DNA from: Betaproteobacteria bacterium
GTDB lineage: Bacteria > Pseudomonadota > Gammaproteobacteria > Burkholderiales > JAEUOS01
DNA: 64,000 nt
Direction: 5' to 3'
NCBI GenBank assembly: GCA_028292405.1
Contig: JAQGMJ010000013.1
Span: 32,237 to 96,236 of the forward strand
Positions 1 through 10,913 of this stretch are shown piece by piece. Within the stretch, counting starts at the first letter, position 1, and each line of letters opens with the position of its first letter. The notes beneath the pieces were generated by a model. The model searched no databases. It was not told the DNA's origin and saw nothing but the letters and a program-made list of their open reading frames with translations. Position numbers and translations under genes: made by a program.

Positions 1-30
1 GCAACTGCTGCCAGCGAGACCGACCCAGCC

Positions 31-2697
31 GTGAATCCACCGTCAGACCAGTTCGCCAAAGAAACCCTCCCGATCAGCCTTGAGGAGGAGATGCGCCGTT
101 CCTACCTCGATTACGCGATGAGCGTGATCGTGGGGCGGGCCTTGCCAGATGTGCGCGACGGGCTGAAACCCGTGCATCGCCGCGTGTTGTTCGCCATGCA
201 CGAGCTGAACAACGACTGGAACCGGGCCTACAAGAAGTCGGCGCGCGTGGTCGGCGACGTCATCGGCAAATACCATCCGCACGGCGATACGGCGGTGTAT
301 GACACCATCGTGCGCATGGCGCAGAATTTTTCGCTGCGCTACATGCTGGTCGACGGCCAGGGCAACTTCGGCTCGGTGGACGGCGACAATCCGGCGGCGA
401 TGCGCTACACCGAAATCCGCATGGCGAAGATCGGCCATGAGCTGCTCGCCGACCTGGATAAAGAGACGGTGGATTTCGGGCCGAACTACGACGGCAGCGA
501 AAAAGAACCGTTGATCCTGCCGGCGCGCATTCCCAATCTGCTGATCAACGGCAGCTCGGGCATCGCCGTGGGCATGGCGACCAATATTCCGCCGCACAAC
601 CTGACCGACGTGGTCGATGCCTGCCTGCTGCTGCTGAAGCGCCCGGAAACCACCATCGACGAGCTGATCGAAGTGGTGAAGGCGCCGGACTTTCCTACCG
701 CCGGCATCATCTATGGCGTAGGCGGGGTGCGCGAGGGTTACCGTACCGGCCGCGGCCGGGTGGTGATGCGGGCCAAGACGCATTTCGAGGACATCGGCAA
801 GGGCGATAGCCAGGCGATCATCGTCGACGAGCTGCCTTACCAGGTCAACAAGAAGACCCTGCTGGAAAAGATCGCCGAGCTGGTCAACGACAAGAAGATC
901 GAGGGCATCAGGCACCTGCAGGACGAGTCCGACAAGGACGGCATGCGCGTGGTGATCGAACTCAAGCGCGGCGAAGTGCCCGAAGTGGTGCTGAACAATC
1001 TGTACAAGCAGACCCAGCTGCAGGATACTTTTGGCATGAACATGGTGGCGCTGGTCGATGGCCAGCCGCGCCTGCTCAACCTGTGGCAGATGCTCGACCA
1101 GTTCCTGCAGCACCGCCGCGAGGTGGTAACGCGGCGCACCGTGTTCGAGCTGCGCAAGGCGCGCGAGCGTGGCCATGTGCTGGAAGGCCTGGCGGTGGCG
1201 CTGGCCAACGTCGACGAGATGATCGAGCTGATCAAGGCCGCGCCGACCCCGCCGGTGGCCAAGGAAGCCTTGATGGGCCGCTCCTGGGTTTCGCCGGTGG
1301 TGAAGGAAATGCTGGTGCGCGCGGCCTCCGACGCTTCGCGCCCGGACGGACTGCTCGAGGCCTACGGCATGAAGGAGGACGGTTACTACCTGTCCGACGT
1401 GCAGGCCACCGAAATCCTGCAAATGCGGCTGCAGCGCCTGACGGGACTGGAGCAGGACAAGATTGTCGGCGAGTACAAGGATGTGATGGATGTGATCGCC
1501 GACCTGATCGACATCCTGGCCAAGCCGGAGCGCATCACCTCGATCATCGCCGAAGAACTGGCGAAGGTGAAGGACGAGTTCGGCGACGCGCGGCGTTCGG
1601 TGATCGAGATGAATGCCTTCGATATCGACATCGAAGACCTGATCACGCCGATGGACATGGTGGTGACGCTTTCGCACTCGGGCTACATCAAATCGCAACC
1701 GCTGTCCGAATACCGCGCGCAAAAGCGCGGCGGGCGCGGCAAGCAGGCGGCGGCGACCAAGGAAGACGACTGGATCGACCAACTGTTCGTCGCCAACACG
1801 CACGACTACATACTCTGTTTCTCGAATCGCGGCCGGGTGTACTGGCTCAAGGTTTACGAGGCGCCGCAGGGCAACCGCGGCGCGCGCGGCCGGCCGATCG
1901 TCAACCTGTTCCCGCTGGCTGAAGGCGAGAAGGTCAACGTGGTGCTGCCGGTAAAGAGTTTTGTCGAGGACAAGTTCATATTCATGGCGACCCGCCAGGG
2001 CACGGTGAAAAAGACCAGCCTGGACGCGTTCTCGCGTCCGACCAAGCGCGGCATCATCGCGGTCAACCTGGAAGAGGGCGATTACCTGATCGGCGCGGCG
2101 GTTACCGACGGCAAGCACGACGTGATGCTGTTTTCGGATGCCGGCAAGGCGGTGCGCTTCGACGAAAACGACGTGCGCCCGATGGGCCGCGACACCACCG
2201 GCGTGCGCGGCATGCAACTGGAAAACGGCCAGCAGGTAATCTGCATGCTGGTGGCGCCGCAGGAAGGCGAAGTGGTGGGCGAGGGCTCGCATGCGCAGTC
2301 CGTGCTGACGGCTACCGAAAACGGTTACGGCAAGCGCACGCCGATCGCCGAGTACACCCGCCATGGCCGCGGCACCAAGGGGATGATCGCCATTTCCACT
2401 TCCGAGCGTAACGGCAAGGTGGTGGCGGCGACCCTGGTGGACGTGAAGGACGAGATCATGCTGATCACCACCGGTGGCGTGCTGATCCGCACCCGCGTGT
2501 CGGAGATCCGCGAGATGGGCCGCGCCACCCAGGGCGTGACCCTGATCAACGTGGATGAAGGCACCAAGCTCTCCGGCCTTCAGCGTGTGGTCGAGTCCGA
2601 TGTCGATGTGGAAAACGGCAACGGCAATGGCGCGGAGGCTGAGGGCGGCGAAGGCAGCGGCGCCGCCGGTACGGCGGACGACTCTCCGGAAAAATAG
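31..2697 (+). CDS. gyrA: DNA gyrase subunit A
   Basis: ATP-dependent type II topoisomerase subunit that breaks and rejoins DNA to introduce negative supercoils together with GyrB. The N-terminal breakage-reunion domain carries the catalytic Tyr in AAMRYTEIR (Tyr126 by this start). The quinolone-determining stretch is HGDTAVYD, with Thr87 and Asp91 at the E. coli Ser83 and Asp87 positions; Thr here is natural in some Gram-negatives. A GyrA-box-like QKRGGRGK begins the C-terminal beta-pinwheel, and the tail is Gly/Glu/Asn-rich. The GTG at 31 gives [11 protein letters not shown]. The frame stays open to the window edge and no strong ribosome site precedes the GTG, so a start just outside the window cannot be excluded. 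serC follows 2 bp after the stop. Confidence 0.97.
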   Translation: MNPPSDQFAKETLPISLEEEMRRSYLDYAMSVIVGRALPDVRDGLKPVHRRVLFAMHELNNDWNRAYKKSARVVGDVIGKYHPHGDTAVYDTIVRMAQNFSLRYMLVDGQGNFGSVDGDNPAAMRYTEIRMAKIGHELLADLDKETVDFGPNYDGSEKEPLILPARIPNLLINGSSGIAVGMATNIPPHNLTDVVDACLLLLKRPETTIDELIEVVKAPDFPTAGIIYGVGGVREGYRTGRGRVVMRAKTHFEDIGKGDSQAIIVDELPYQVNKKTLLEKIAELVNDKKIEGIRHLQDESDKDGMRVVIELKRGEVPEVVLNNLYKQTQLQDTFGMNMVALVDGQPRLLNLWQMLDQFLQHRREVVTRRTVFELRKARERGHVLEGLAVALANVDEMIELIKAAPTPPVAKEALMGRSWVSPVVKEMLVRAASDASRPDGLLEAYGMKEDGYYLSDVQATEILQMRLQRLTGLEQDKIVGEYKDVMDVIADLIDILAKPERITSIIAEELAKVKDEFGDARRSVIEMNAFDIDIEDLITPMDMVVTLSHSGYIKSQPLSEYRAQKRGGRGKQAAATKEDDWIDQLFVANTHDYILCFSNRGRVYWLKVYEAPQGNRGARGRPIVNLFPLAEGEKVNVVLPVKSFVEDKFIFMATRQGTVKKTSLDAFSRPTKRGIIAVNLEEGDYLIGAAVTDGKHDVMLFSDAGKAVRFDENDVRPMGRDTTGVRGMQLENGQQVICMLVAPQEGEVVGEGSHAQSVLTATENGYGKRTPIAEYTRHGRGTKGMIAISTSERNGKVVAATLVDVKDEIMLITTGGVLIRTRVSEIREMGRATQGVTLINVDEGTKLSGLQRVVESDVDVENGNGNGAEAEGGEGSGAAGTADDSPEK

Positions 2698-2699
2698 CC

Positions 2700-3785
2700 A
2701 TGGCACGCGCGATCAACTTCTCCGCCGGCCCGGCGGCTCTTCCCGAGCCGGTGCTGAAGCAGGCGGCGGAGGAGATGCTGGACTGGCACGGCTCGGGCAT
2801 GAGCGTGATGGAAATGAGCCATCGCGGGTCCGAGTTCATCTCGATCTACGAAGAGGCGATCGCGCTGCTGCGCGAACTGCTGGCGGTGCCGGACAATTAC
2901 AAGATATTGTTCATGCAGGGCGGGGCGCTGGCGGAAAACGCGCTGATCCCGATGAACCTGCTGGGGCCGACAGCCAAGGCCGATTACGTGATTACCGGCT
3001 CCTGGTCGAAAAAGTCGTACAAGGAAGCGCAGCGCTACGGCAGCATCAATCTGGCCGCCGATGCGGCGCAGGATGGAAAGTACCGCGGCATTCCGCCCGT
3101 GGCGCAGTGGAAGCTGACGCCGGATGCAGGCTATGTGCATGTCTGCACTAACGAGACCATCGATGGTGTGGAGTTCTTTTTCACGCCGGACACCGGCAAG
3201 GTTCCGCTCGTTGCCGACATCTCCTCGCATTTCATGTCGCGACCGATGGACATTATTAACTATGGCGCGGTGTACGGCGGCGCGCAAAAGAACATCGGGC
3301 CGGCGGGGCTGACGATCGTGATCGTGCGCGAAGACCTGCTGGGGCGCGCGCACCCGCTCACCCCTACCGCCTTCGATTTCAAGACCGTCGCCGAGAGCGA
3401 CTCCATGTACAACACCCCGCCGACTTACGCGATCTATATCGCCGGCCTGGTGTTCAAGTGGATGAAGGCGCAGGGCGGCCTGGCCGGCATCGAACAGCGC
3501 AATATCGAGAAGGCCAAGCTTTTGTACGACACGATCGACGCCAGCGGCTTTTACAGCAACACGGTGGACAAGGATGCGCGCTCGCGGATGAATGTGCCGT
3601 TTTTCCTGAAGGACGAGGCGCTGAACGCCGACTTTCTCAAGGGCGCAAAGGAACGCGGCATGGTGCAATTGAGGGGCCACCGCTCGGTCGGCGGCATGCG
3701 TGCTTCGATCTACAACGCCATGCCCATTGAGGGTGTGCGTGCGTTGGTGGAGTACATGCGGGATTTTGAAAAGGCGCACGCATGA
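2700..3785 (+). CDS. serC: Phosphoserine aminotransferase
   Basis: PLP enzyme converting 3-phosphohydroxypyruvate and glutamate to phosphoserine; it also serves pyridoxine synthesis. The 361-residue length is normal. The N-terminus [11 protein letters not shown] is the family hallmark, and the PLP lysine is Lys197 in [13 protein letters not shown]. The ATG lies 2 bp after the gyrA stop, and the gene's own stop overlaps the pheA start as ATGA, so translation of serC and pheA is probably coupled. The serC-pheA-hisC-tyrA-aroA order places serine and aromatic amino acid synthesis in one transcription unit. Confidence 0.97.
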   Translation: MARAINFSAGPAALPEPVLKQAAEEMLDWHGSGMSVMEMSHRGSEFISIYEEAIALLRELLAVPDNYKILFMQGGALAENALIPMNLLGPTAKADYVITGSWSKKSYKEAQRYGSINLAADAAQDGKYRGIPPVAQWKLTPDAGYVHVCTNETIDGVEFFFTPDTGKVPLVADISSHFMSRPMDIINYGAVYGGAQKNIGPAGLTIVIVREDLLGRAHPLTPTAFDFKTVAESDSMYNTPPTYAIYIAGLVFKWMKAQGGLAGIEQRNIEKAKLLYDTIDASGFYSNTVDKDARSRMNVPFFLKDEALNADFLKGAKERGMVQLRGHRSVGGMRASIYNAMPIEGVRALVEYMRDFEKAHA

Positions 3786-4870
3786 GCGACCTGAACCAGC
3801 TGCGGCTGGACATCGACCGGCTCGATGACGAACTGGTCAAGCTGCTGAACCAGCGCGCGGAAATTTCGCGCAAGGTAGGCGCGGCCAAGCGCGCCGAAGA
3901 CCCGAACCCGGCGATCTACCGCCCGGAGCGTGAAGCCCATGTGCTGCGCCGTCTGCGCGACAGCAATCCCGGTCCCTTGCCCGCCGAAGCGCTGAGCAAG
4001 ATTTATCACGAGATCATGTCCGCCTCGTCCGCGTTGCAGCGGCCGATCCGCGTCGCCTATCTTGGGCCCGCGGGAACGTTTTCCGAATCGGCGGTGGTCA
4101 AGCAGTTCGGCCGCTCCTGCGATGCCGTGGCTTGCGCGAATTTCGACGAGGTGTTTCGCCGAACCGAGACCGGCGACACCGATTTTTCGATGGTGCCGGT
4201 TGAAAATTCGACCGAAGGCATGGTGCCGCGCGCGCTCGACCTGTTGCTGAACAGTCCGTTGCGGGCTTGCGCGGAAGTGGTGCTGCGCGTGCACCAGAAC
4301 CTGATGCGCAAGCGTGCCGGCCTGGACGGGATCACCAAGGTGTATTCGCACGCGCAGTCCCTGGCGCAAACCCAGGGCTGGCTGGCGCGCAACCTGCCGG
4401 GCGTGGACCGGGTGACGGTGGAGTCGAACGCCGAGGCCGCGCGCCTGGCGAGCCTCGACGAAAGCACAGCGGCGATTGCCGGCGAGAACGCGGCGGAGAA
4501 TTACGGCCTGACCATCCTGGCGCCGAAAATCGAGGACGACGCCACCAACCGCACCCGCTTCATTGTCGCCGGTAACTACGACGCCGCGCCTTCCGGGCGC
4601 GATCGCACCTGGCTGGTAATGTCGGCGCCGAACAAGCCGGGGGCGGTGCACGCGCTGCTGACGCCTTTCGCCAAGCATGGCGTGTCGATGACCAAGCTGG
4701 AGTCGCGGCCGTCGAAAATCGCCTCCATGCCGGGCTCCTGGGAATACCTGTTCTACGTCGATATTGAAGGCCACCAGCAAGATCGCGTGGTCGCCAGCGC
4801 GCTGGCGGAATTGAAGGCCATCGCGCCTTACCTGAAGATCTTTGGCTCCTACCCGGTCGGCGACTATTGA
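3782..4870 (+). CDS. pheA: Bifunctional chorismate mutase / prephenate dehydratase (P-protein)
   Basis: Catalyses chorismate to prephenate and prephenate to phenylpyruvate in phenylalanine synthesis. Three parts are visible: an N-terminal AroQ-type chorismate mutase helix bundle (about residues 1-90, [17 protein letters not shown]), a prephenate dehydratase domain starting at [12 protein letters not shown] with the conserved NRTRF motif, and a C-terminal ACT domain with the ESRPSK phenylalanine-binding signature. The last of these implies feedback inhibition by phenylalanine. The 362-residue length is typical. The ATG overlaps the serC stop by 4 bp (ATGA). hisC follows after 48 bp. Confidence 0.97.
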   Translation: MSDLNQLRLDIDRLDDELVKLLNQRAEISRKVGAAKRAEDPNPAIYRPEREAHVLRRLRDSNPGPLPAEALSKIYHEIMSASSALQRPIRVAYLGPAGTFSESAVVKQFGRSCDAVACANFDEVFRRTETGDTDFSMVPVENSTEGMVPRALDLLLNSPLRACAEVVLRVHQNLMRKRAGLDGITKVYSHAQSLAQTQGWLARNLPGVDRVTVESNAEAARLASLDESTAAIAGENAAENYGLTILAPKIEDDATNRTRFIVAGNYDAAPSGRDRTWLVMSAPNKPGAVHALLTPFAKHGVSMTKLESRPSKIASMPGSWEYLFYVDIEGHQQDRVVASALAELKAIAPYLKIFGSYPVGDY

Positions 4871-4918
4871 TCTGTTTGCCGGCGCGCTGCGCCCTATTCA
4901 CTTGTTGAGCCCATTGCC

Positions 4919-6028
4919 ATGAACTACACCGAACTCGCTCCCGCCTATGTGCGCGCCATCGCGCCGTATCTGCCCGGCAAGCCGATCTCCGAAGTCGCGC
5001 GTGAATTGGGCTTGAAGGAATCGGACATCATCAAGCTGGCGTCGAACGAAAACCCGCTGGGCACCGGCGAAAAGGCCAAGGCGGCGATGTTGAAGGCGAT
5101 GCAGGAAGTGCACCTGTATCCGGATGGCGCCGGCTTCGAGCTCAAGCAGGCGATCGCAAAGAAATTCGGCGTGGCGATTGAGGAAATCGTCATCGGCAAC
5201 GGCTCCAACGACCTCCTCGACTACATCGCCATGGCCTACCTGGCGCCGGGCACCAGCGCGGTGTACGGACAGCATTGCTTCGCGGTCTATCCGATCACCA
5301 CCAAGGCGCGCGGCGCCGTCGGTATCGAGGTGCCGGCGAAGGCCTACGGCAGCGACCTCGACGGCATGCTGGCAGCGGTGCGCCCGGACACCCGTTTGAT
5401 TTTTGTCGCCAATCCGAACAACCCGACCGGCGCGTTTTCGCCTTACGACGAACTCAAGGCCTTCATGAAGAAGGTGCCGGCGAACGTGATCGTGGTGCTG
5501 GACGAGGCTTACAACGACTTCCTGCCACACGAATTGCGCGCGGACACCGTGGCCTGGCTGAAGGAGTTTCCGAACCTGGTGCTGACCCGCACCTTCTGCA
5601 AGATCTACGGCCTGGCGGGCCTGCGCGTCGGCTACATGCTGGGCAACCCGCAAATCTGCGACATGGTCAACCGCGTGCGCGCGCCCTTCAACGTCAACTC
5701 GATTGCCCAGGCCGCCGCCGTGGCCGCGCTGGGTGACGACGAGTTCGTCGCCAAGGGCTACGCCAACAACCGCGCCGGCATGGCGCAGATCGAGGCGGGC
5801 ATCAGGGCGCTCGGCCTCTCGTACATTCCGTCGTACGCCAACTTCGTCACCATGGACGTGGGCAACGGCGTGGGCGTGTTCCAGGCCCTGCTCAAGCGCG
5901 GCATGATCGTGCGGCCGATTGCCAATTATGGTCTGCCGCGCCATGTACGCGTGACCATCGGCCTGCCGGAAGAGAATGCGCGCTTCCTGGGGGCGCTGAA
6001 GGAAGCGCTCACCGAAGTGAAAGCCTGA
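4919..6028 (+). CDS. hisC: Histidinol-phosphate / aromatic aminotransferase
   Basis: Class I/II PLP aminotransferase of the HisC family (369 aa). The PLP lysine is Lys228 in TRTFCKIYGLAGLR, where Cys replaces the usual Ser before Lys. ANPNNPTG and DEAYNDF are further family motifs. HisC transfers an amino group between glutamate and imidazole-acetol phosphate, and several relatives also accept prephenate, phenylpyruvate or hydroxyphenylpyruvate. Because it sits between pheA and tyrA, far from any his gene in the window, I infer that the last transamination of Phe and Tyr synthesis is at least part of its job. Substrate choice is not decided by sequence alone. Confidence 0.9.
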   Translation: MNYTELAPAYVRAIAPYLPGKPISEVARELGLKESDIIKLASNENPLGTGEKAKAAMLKAMQEVHLYPDGAGFELKQAIAKKFGVAIEEIVIGNGSNDLLDYIAMAYLAPGTSAVYGQHCFAVYPITTKARGAVGIEVPAKAYGSDLDGMLAAVRPDTRLIFVANPNNPTGAFSPYDELKAFMKKVPANVIVVLDEAYNDFLPHELRADTVAWLKEFPNLVLTRTFCKIYGLAGLRVGYMLGNPQICDMVNRVRAPFNVNSIAQAAAVAALGDDEFVAKGYANNRAGMAQIEAGIRALGLSYIPSYANFVTMDVGNGVGVFQALLKRGMIVRPIANYGLPRHVRVTIGLPEENARFLGALKEALTEVKA

Positions 6029-6029
6029 G

Positions 6030-6929
6030 TTGTTCAAGCATGTCGTCATCGTCGGCGTCGGACTGATCGGTGGATCGTTCGCACTGGGGCTGAAGGCGGC
6101 CGGGCTGGCGCAGCGCATCACCGGCGTGGGGCGCGGCGCGGCCAACCTCAAGCGGGCTGTGGAGCTGGGCGTGATCGACGATATCGCTGCCGATGAAAGT
6201 ATCTACGGCGAGGCCGATTTCATCCTGATCGCCACGCCGGTCGGGCAAATGGCGAAGGTGATGGCGCAGGTGGCGCCGCTGCTCAAAAGCGGCGCGGTGA
6301 TCACCGATGGCGGCAGCACCAAGGTGGATGTGACCGGGCTGGCGCGCGCGCATTTCGGCGAAAAGCTGGCTCAATTCGTTCCCGCGCATCCGATTGCCGG
6401 TGCCGAGTTGTCCGGGGTCGAGGCGGCGCGCGTCGGCTTGTACCAGGGCAAGAAAGTGGTGATCGCCGCCTTGCCGGAAACGGCGCCCGAGGGGGTGGAA
6501 AAAGTGCGCGCGGCTTGGGCAGCCTGCGGCGCGAAAATCTTCGAAATGACGCCGGCGCAGCATGATGCTACCTTCGCGGCCGTGAGCCATTTGCCGCACC
6601 TGCTGGCTTTTGCGCTGGTGGACGATATCGCCGAGCGGCCCGAAGCCGATCTGCTGTTCCAGTACGCCGCCAGCGGCTTTCGCGATTTCACCCGGATTGC
6701 AGCCTCCAGCGTCGAGATGTGGCGCGACATCGCGGTAGCCAATCGCGAGGCGCTGCTCACCGAAATGGATGCTTATATGGCGGCGCTGACGCGCATGCGC
6801 CGCATGCTGGCGGCGGGCGACGGCGAGGCGCTGGCGGCGGTGTTCGCCAATGCGCGCCATGCGCGCGAAGCCTGGCTGGCCTCGATCGAAAAAAACGAGC
6901 CGCCGGCACCCAAGGACCACGAGGCTTGA
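6030..6929 (+). CDS. tyrA: Prephenate dehydrogenase
   Basis: NAD(P)-dependent oxidative decarboxylation of prephenate (or arogenate) to hydroxyphenylpyruvate in tyrosine synthesis. A Rossmann motif [14 protein letters not shown] lies near residue 10, and [10 protein letters not shown] matches the prephenate-binding His region of the family. The 299-residue length is usual for a single-domain TyrA; no chorismate mutase or ACT domain is seen. The start is TTG at 6030, one base after the hisC stop, chosen because it places the Rossmann strand at the N-terminus. aroA begins 1 bp after its stop. Confidence 0.94.
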   Translation: MFKHVVIVGVGLIGGSFALGLKAAGLAQRITGVGRGAANLKRAVELGVIDDIAADESIYGEADFILIATPVGQMAKVMAQVAPLLKSGAVITDGGSTKVDVTGLARAHFGEKLAQFVPAHPIAGAELSGVEAARVGLYQGKKVVIAALPETAPEGVEKVRAAWAACGAKIFEMTPAQHDATFAAVSHLPHLLAFALVDDIAERPEADLLFQYAASGFRDFTRIAASSVEMWRDIAVANREALLTEMDAYMAALTRMRRMLAAGDGEALAAVFANARHAREAWLASIEKNEPPAPKDHEA

Positions 6930-6930
6930 G

Positions 6931-8223
6931 ATGCAGACCCTGACCCTGGCTCCGGCCAAGACCGCGCGCGGCAATGTTGTGCTGCCCGGCTCGAAAAGCA
7001 TTTCCAACCGCACGTTGTTGCTGGCGGCCTTGAGCCGTGGCACCACGCGCCTGGCCGGCTTGCTGGACTCGGACGACACCCGCGTGATGCTCAAGGCCCT
7101 GGGCGATTTGCGCGTGCCGATCGCGCGCGATGCTGCTACCGGCGAATACCTGGTGACCGGCGTCGGTGGCCAGTTCGCCAACAAGTCAGCCGAACTTTTC
7201 ATGGGCAATGCCGGCACCGCGATCCGCCCGCTGACGGCGGCGCTGGCGCTGCAGGGCGGCACCTACAAGCTTGCCGGCGTGCCGCGCATGCATGAGCGGC
7301 CGATCGGCGATCTGGTGGACGGCTTGCGCGCGGTCGGCGCGAACATCAGCTACCTCGGCAACGAGGGCTTTCCGCCGCTGAAAATTTCTCCGGCGGCGAT
7401 CAAACTAAAGGGGCCGGTGCAAGTGCGGGGCGACGTGTCGAGCCAATTTTTGACGGCGTTGCTGATGGCCCTGCCGCTGACCGGCGCCTCCGCCGCCATC
7501 GAAGTGGTGGGCGAACTGATTTCCAAACCCTATGTGGACATCACCCTGAACCTGATGCAGCGCTTCGGCGTGGCGGTGAAGCGCGACGAGTGGCGCGCGT
7601 TTCATCTGCCGGAGAAGGCGCAGTACGCGAGTCCTGGAAAGCTGCGCGTGGAAGGCGATGCATCGTCAGCCTCCTACTTTCTTGCGGCGGGCGCGCTGGG
7701 CGGCGGGCCAGTGCGGGTCGAAGGTGTGGGGCGGACCAGCATCCAGGGCGACGTGCGCTTTGCCGAGTCGCTGAACCAGATGGGCGTCAACCTGATGGCA
7801 GGCGACACGTGGATCGAAGTGCGCGGGCATGAAGAGGCAAAACTGCGCGCCATCGACGCCGACTTTAACCACATCCCGGATGCGGCAATGACCATCGCCG
7901 TGCTCGCCCTGTTTGCCGATGGGCCCAGCACCCTGCGCAACATCGGCTCCTGGCGGGTGAAGGAAACCGACCGCATTTCCGCCATGGCAACCGAGCTGAC
8001 CAAGCTGGGCGCCGAGGTGGAAGCCGGCGCCGACTACCTGCGCGTCATGCCGCCGAAGGTGTTCAAATCCGCCGCCATCGATACCTACGACGACCACCGC
8101 ATGGCCATGTGTTTTTCGCTGGCCTGCTTCGGCGGCGTGCCGGTGACCATCAACGACCCGCAGTGCGTGAACAAGACCTTCCCGGAATATTTTTCCGAGT
8201 TCGCACGCGTCGTGCAGGCATAG
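6931..8223 (+). CDS. aroA: 3-phosphoshikimate 1-carboxyvinyltransferase (EPSP synthase)
   Basis: Condenses shikimate-3-phosphate with PEP, the sixth step of the shikimate pathway. The N-terminal [13 protein letters not shown] motif binds substrate, [10 protein letters not shown] is the class I active-site loop (Ile where E. coli has Met), and WRVKETDRI and DDHRMAM are further conserved motifs. The ORF track extends to 6850, but that extension overlaps tyrA in another frame. The ATG at 6931, one base after the tyrA stop, gives MQTLTLAP and a normal 430 residues. The cmk ribosome site AGGAG overlaps the stop codon. Confidence 0.96.
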   Translation: MQTLTLAPAKTARGNVVLPGSKSISNRTLLLAALSRGTTRLAGLLDSDDTRVMLKALGDLRVPIARDAATGEYLVTGVGGQFANKSAELFMGNAGTAIRPLTAALALQGGTYKLAGVPRMHERPIGDLVDGLRAVGANISYLGNEGFPPLKISPAAIKLKGPVQVRGDVSSQFLTALLMALPLTGASAAIEVVGELISKPYVDITLNLMQRFGVAVKRDEWRAFHLPEKAQYASPGKLRVEGDASSASYFLAAGALGGGPVRVEGVGRTSIQGDVRFAESLNQMGVNLMAGDTWIEVRGHEEAKLRAIDADFNHIPDAAMTIAVLALFADGPSTLRNIGSWRVKETDRISAMATELTKLGAEVEAGADYLRVMPPKVFKSAAIDTYDDHRMAMCFSLACFGGVPVTINDPQCVNKTFPEYFSEFARVVQA

Positions 8224-8234
8224 GAGCCAGCGGC

Positions 8235-9032
8235 ATGCACGTCAACCCGGTGACCGTGGACGTTATCGCCATCGACGGGCCTTCGGCCTCCGGCAAGGGC
8301 ACCGTGGCCCAGATGGTGGCCGAGCGCCTCGGCTTTCATTACCTGGACAGCGGGGCAATCTACCGTGCTGCCGCCCATGCCGCGCAGCAGGCCGGGCTCG
8401 ATCTGGAGAATGCGCCGGCGCTGGAACAGGAAATTGCCGCGGTGGCGGGGGCGATGGAATTGCGCTTTGCCGACGGCCTTATCTTGCTTGCAAACCGGGA
8501 CGTCGGCTCGCAATTGAGAACCGAGGGCTGTGGGCGGGAAGCATCGAAAATTGCCGCCCTGCCGGCGGTGCGCGCGGCGCTGTTGCAGCGCCAGCGTGAC
8601 TTTCGCCAGGCGCCTGGGCTGGTGGCTGACGGCCGCGATATGGGCTCGGTGGTGTTTCCCGATGCGGCGCTGAAGGTCTTTCTGACTGCGGGCGTTGAAG
8701 AACGGGCGCGCCGGCGTGCCCTCCAGCTTGCCGCCGCGGCCCGGCCGGACGATCCTAAGAGATTGATCGGCAAAGAAAATAGTGGTAATATTGATGCCCT
8801 TTTCGCTGCCGTGCTGGATGACCTCCGCGCGCGCGACGAGCGCGATTCGAAGCGGGCGGTAGCGCCCCTGGCGCAGTTGCGGGATGCGAGGCTGTTGGAC
8901 ACGAGCGGTTTGTCGATCCAGCAGGCGGTGCAGCAGGTATTGGCCTGGACCAGGGAAGTACAAAGTGGGGAAGCGCAGAGCGGAAATCCGCAAAACGGAA
9001 ATCCGCAGAACGCTATCTCACACGGCAGGTAA
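8235..9032 (+). CDS. cmk: Cytidylate kinase
   Basis: Phosphorylates CMP and dCMP with ATP. The P-loop is GPSASGKGT, followed by YLDSGAIYR and DGRDMGSVVFP nucleotide-binding motifs. The start is the ATG at 8235, preceded by AGGAG about 8 bp upstream; the longer ORF-track version runs into aroA. The protein is 265 residues, longer than the usual ~220-230. The extra length is a low-complexity C-terminal tail (QSGNPQNGNPQN) encoded by a 15-bp tandem repeat and is probably not part of the kinase fold. The order aroA-cmk-rpsA-ihfB is widely conserved in proteobacteria. Confidence 0.95.
   Translation: MHVNPVTVDVIAIDGPSASGKGTVAQMVAERLGFHYLDSGAIYRAAAHAAQQAGLDLENAPALEQEIAAVAGAMELRFADGLILLANRDVGSQLRTEGCGREASKIAALPAVRAALLQRQRDFRQAPGLVADGRDMGSVVFPDAALKVFLTAGVEERARRRALQLAAAARPDDPKRLIGKENSGNIDALFAAVLDDLRARDERDSKRAVAPLAQLRDARLLDTSGLSIQQAVQQVLAWTREVQSGEAQSGNPQNGNPQNAISHGR
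8981..9010 (+). repeat. 15-bp tandem repeat inside the cmk 3' end
   Basis: Two copies of CGGAAATCCGCA(A/G)AA, differing at one base, lie head to tail within the last codons of cmk. They encode the GNPQN repeat of its C-terminal tail. The length is a multiple of three, so copy-number change would keep the frame. Confidence 0.9.
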
Positions 9033-9059
9033 AAGCAGTCGAAGCAGTCGAAGCAGTTG
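9033..9059 (+). repeat. Triple 9-bp tandem repeat in the cmk-rpsA spacer
   Basis: Three direct copies of AAGCAGTCG (the last reads AAGCAGTTG) directly follow the cmk stop codon. The remaining spacer up to the rpsA ATG (about 115 bp) is where an rpsA leader or promoter would lie, but I see no convincing promoter hexamers or terminator there. Confidence 0.85.
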
Positions 9060-9173
9060 GTAGTTGCAGCAAAGGTGGCATGCCTCCCCGAGGATGCCGG
9101 TGTTTAATCAACCCCGCGGACGCACGCACGTTTCTCTCCCATTAAGCGTCGCGGATTTTTAGGTCCTTCTCCA

Positions 9174-10883
9174 ATGTCCGTTACCCAACAAGCCGCCGAA
9201 ATGGCGACTGAAAGCTTTGCCGCCCTGTTTGAGGAATCCCTCAATCATCAGGAAATGCGCGCAGGCGAAGTCATCACTGCCGAAGTGGTGCGCGTCGACT
9301 ACAACTTCGTGGTCGTCAATGCTGGACTCAAGTCGGAAAGCTACATTCCGATCGAAGAATTCAAGGCCGACAACGGCGAACTCACCGTCAAGATCGGTGA
9401 TTTCGTCTCGGTCGCCATCGACTCGCTGGAAAACGGTTTCGGCGAAACGCTGCTGTCGCGCGACAAGGCCAAGCGCCTGTCCGCCTGGATGGACCTGGAA
9501 AAGGCCCTGGAATCGGGCGAACTGGTCTCCGGCGTGATCACCGGCAAGGTCAAGGGCGGCCTGACCGTCATGACCAACGGCATCCGCGCCTTCCTGCCCG
9601 GCTCGCTGGTCGACATCCGCCCGGTCAAGGACACGACTCCGTTTGAAGGCAAGACGATGGAGTTCAAGGTCATCAAGCTGGACAAGAAGCGCAACAACGT
9701 TGTCGTTTCGCGCCGCGCCGTGCTGGAAGCCAGCCAGGGCGAAGAGCGCGCCAAGCTGATGGAAACCCTGTCCGAAGGCGCGATCGTCAAGGGCATCGTC
9801 AAGAACATCACCGACTACGGCGCATTCGTCGACCTCGGCGGCATCGATGGCCTGCTGCACATCACCGACCTGGCCTGGCGCCGTGTCCGTCACCCGTCCG
9901 AAGTGCTGACGGTGGGCGATGAAATCACCGCCAAGATCCTGAAGTTCGATCAAGAGAAGAACCGCGTCTCCCTGGGCGTCAAGCAACTGGGCGAAGATCC
10001 GTGGGTGGGCATCAGCCGCCGTTACCCGCAGGGCACCCGCCTGTTCGGCAAGGTGACCAACCTCACCGACTACGGCGCATTTGTCGAAGTCGAAGCGGGC
10101 ATCGAAGGCCTGGTACACGTCTCCGAAATGGACTGGACCAACAAGAACGTACATCCTTCGAAGGTCGTGGCCCTCGGCGACGAAGTCGAAGTGATGATCC
10201 TGGAAATCGACGAAGACCGCCGCCGCATCTCGCTGGGCATGAAGCAGTGCATGCCCAACCCGTGGGAAGATTTCTCGATGAACCACAAGAAGGGCGACCG
10301 TGTGAAGGGCGCGATCAAGTCGATCACCGACTTCGGCGTGTTCATTGGCCTGCCTGGCGGCATCGACGGCCTGGTGCACCTGTCGGACCTGTCCTGGTCG
10401 CAAGCCGGCGAAGAAGCGGTCAAGAATTTCAAGAAGGGCGATGAAGTCGAAGCTACCGTGCTGGCGATCGACGTCGAGCGCGAACGCATTTCGCTCGGCA
10501 TCAAGCAGATGGATGGAGACCCCTGGTCCAACTTTGTCGCTACCAACGACAAGGGCGCGCTGGTGACCGGCAAGGTCAAGAGCGTGGACGCCAAGGGCGC
10601 CGTTGTGATGATCGGCGACGAAGTCGAAGCCTATCTGCGCGCTTCCGAAATCTCGCGCGACCGCGTGCAGGATGCTTCCACCCTGCTCAAGGAAGGTGAA
10701 GAGATCGAAGCCGTGATCATCAACGTCGACCGCAAGAACCGCAATATCAACCTGTCGATCAAGGCCAAGGACAACGTCGAAGAGCGTGAAGCGCTGACGC
10801 GCAACACGGCGGACGCGGGCAACGCCGCGACCGGCACCACCAACCTTGGTGCGCTGCTCAAGGCGAAGATGGATCAAAAATAA
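9174..10883 (+). CDS. rpsA: 30S ribosomal protein S1
   Basis: Binds mRNA and presents it to the 30S subunit. The protein has 569 residues and six S1 OB-fold repeats at roughly 22-88, 107-173, 193-262, 279-349, 366-436 and 453-521. The central repeats are recognisable by recurring [16 protein letters not shown] and RISLG elements. The ATG at 9174 follows a 141-bp spacer. S1 in other bacteria represses its own mRNA through the leader; whether that holds here is not visible. ihfB follows 30 bp downstream, as in most gammaproteobacteria and betaproteobacteria. Confidence 0.98.
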   Translation: MSVTQQAAEMATESFAALFEESLNHQEMRAGEVITAEVVRVDYNFVVVNAGLKSESYIPIEEFKADNGELTVKIGDFVSVAIDSLENGFGETLLSRDKAKRLSAWMDLEKALESGELVSGVITGKVKGGLTVMTNGIRAFLPGSLVDIRPVKDTTPFEGKTMEFKVIKLDKKRNNVVVSRRAVLEASQGEERAKLMETLSEGAIVKGIVKNITDYGAFVDLGGIDGLLHITDLAWRRVRHPSEVLTVGDEITAKILKFDQEKNRVSLGVKQLGEDPWVGISRRYPQGTRLFGKVTNLTDYGAFVEVEAGIEGLVHVSEMDWTNKNVHPSKVVALGDEVEVMILEIDEDRRRISLGMKQCMPNPWEDFSMNHKKGDRVKGAIKSITDFGVFIGLPGGIDGLVHLSDLSWSQAGEEAVKNFKKGDEVEATVLAIDVERERISLGIKQMDGDPWSNFVATNDKGALVTGKVKSVDAKGAVVMIGDEVEAYLRASEISRDRVQDASTLLKEGEEIEAVIINVDRKNRNINLSIKAKDNVEEREALTRNTADAGNAATGTTNLGALLKAKMDQK

Positions 10884-10913
10884 GTCCGACTTAAGCCTAC
10901 AAGCTCTGTACGC

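Noticed and set aside
43-2706. 887-codon open frame antisense to gyrA
   Set aside because: It uses the antisense frame whose codon borders match those of gyrA. In GC-rich genes TTA, CTA and TCA codons are rare, so this frame lacks stops by chance. The translation is His/Gln/Arg-rich with no recognisable domain.
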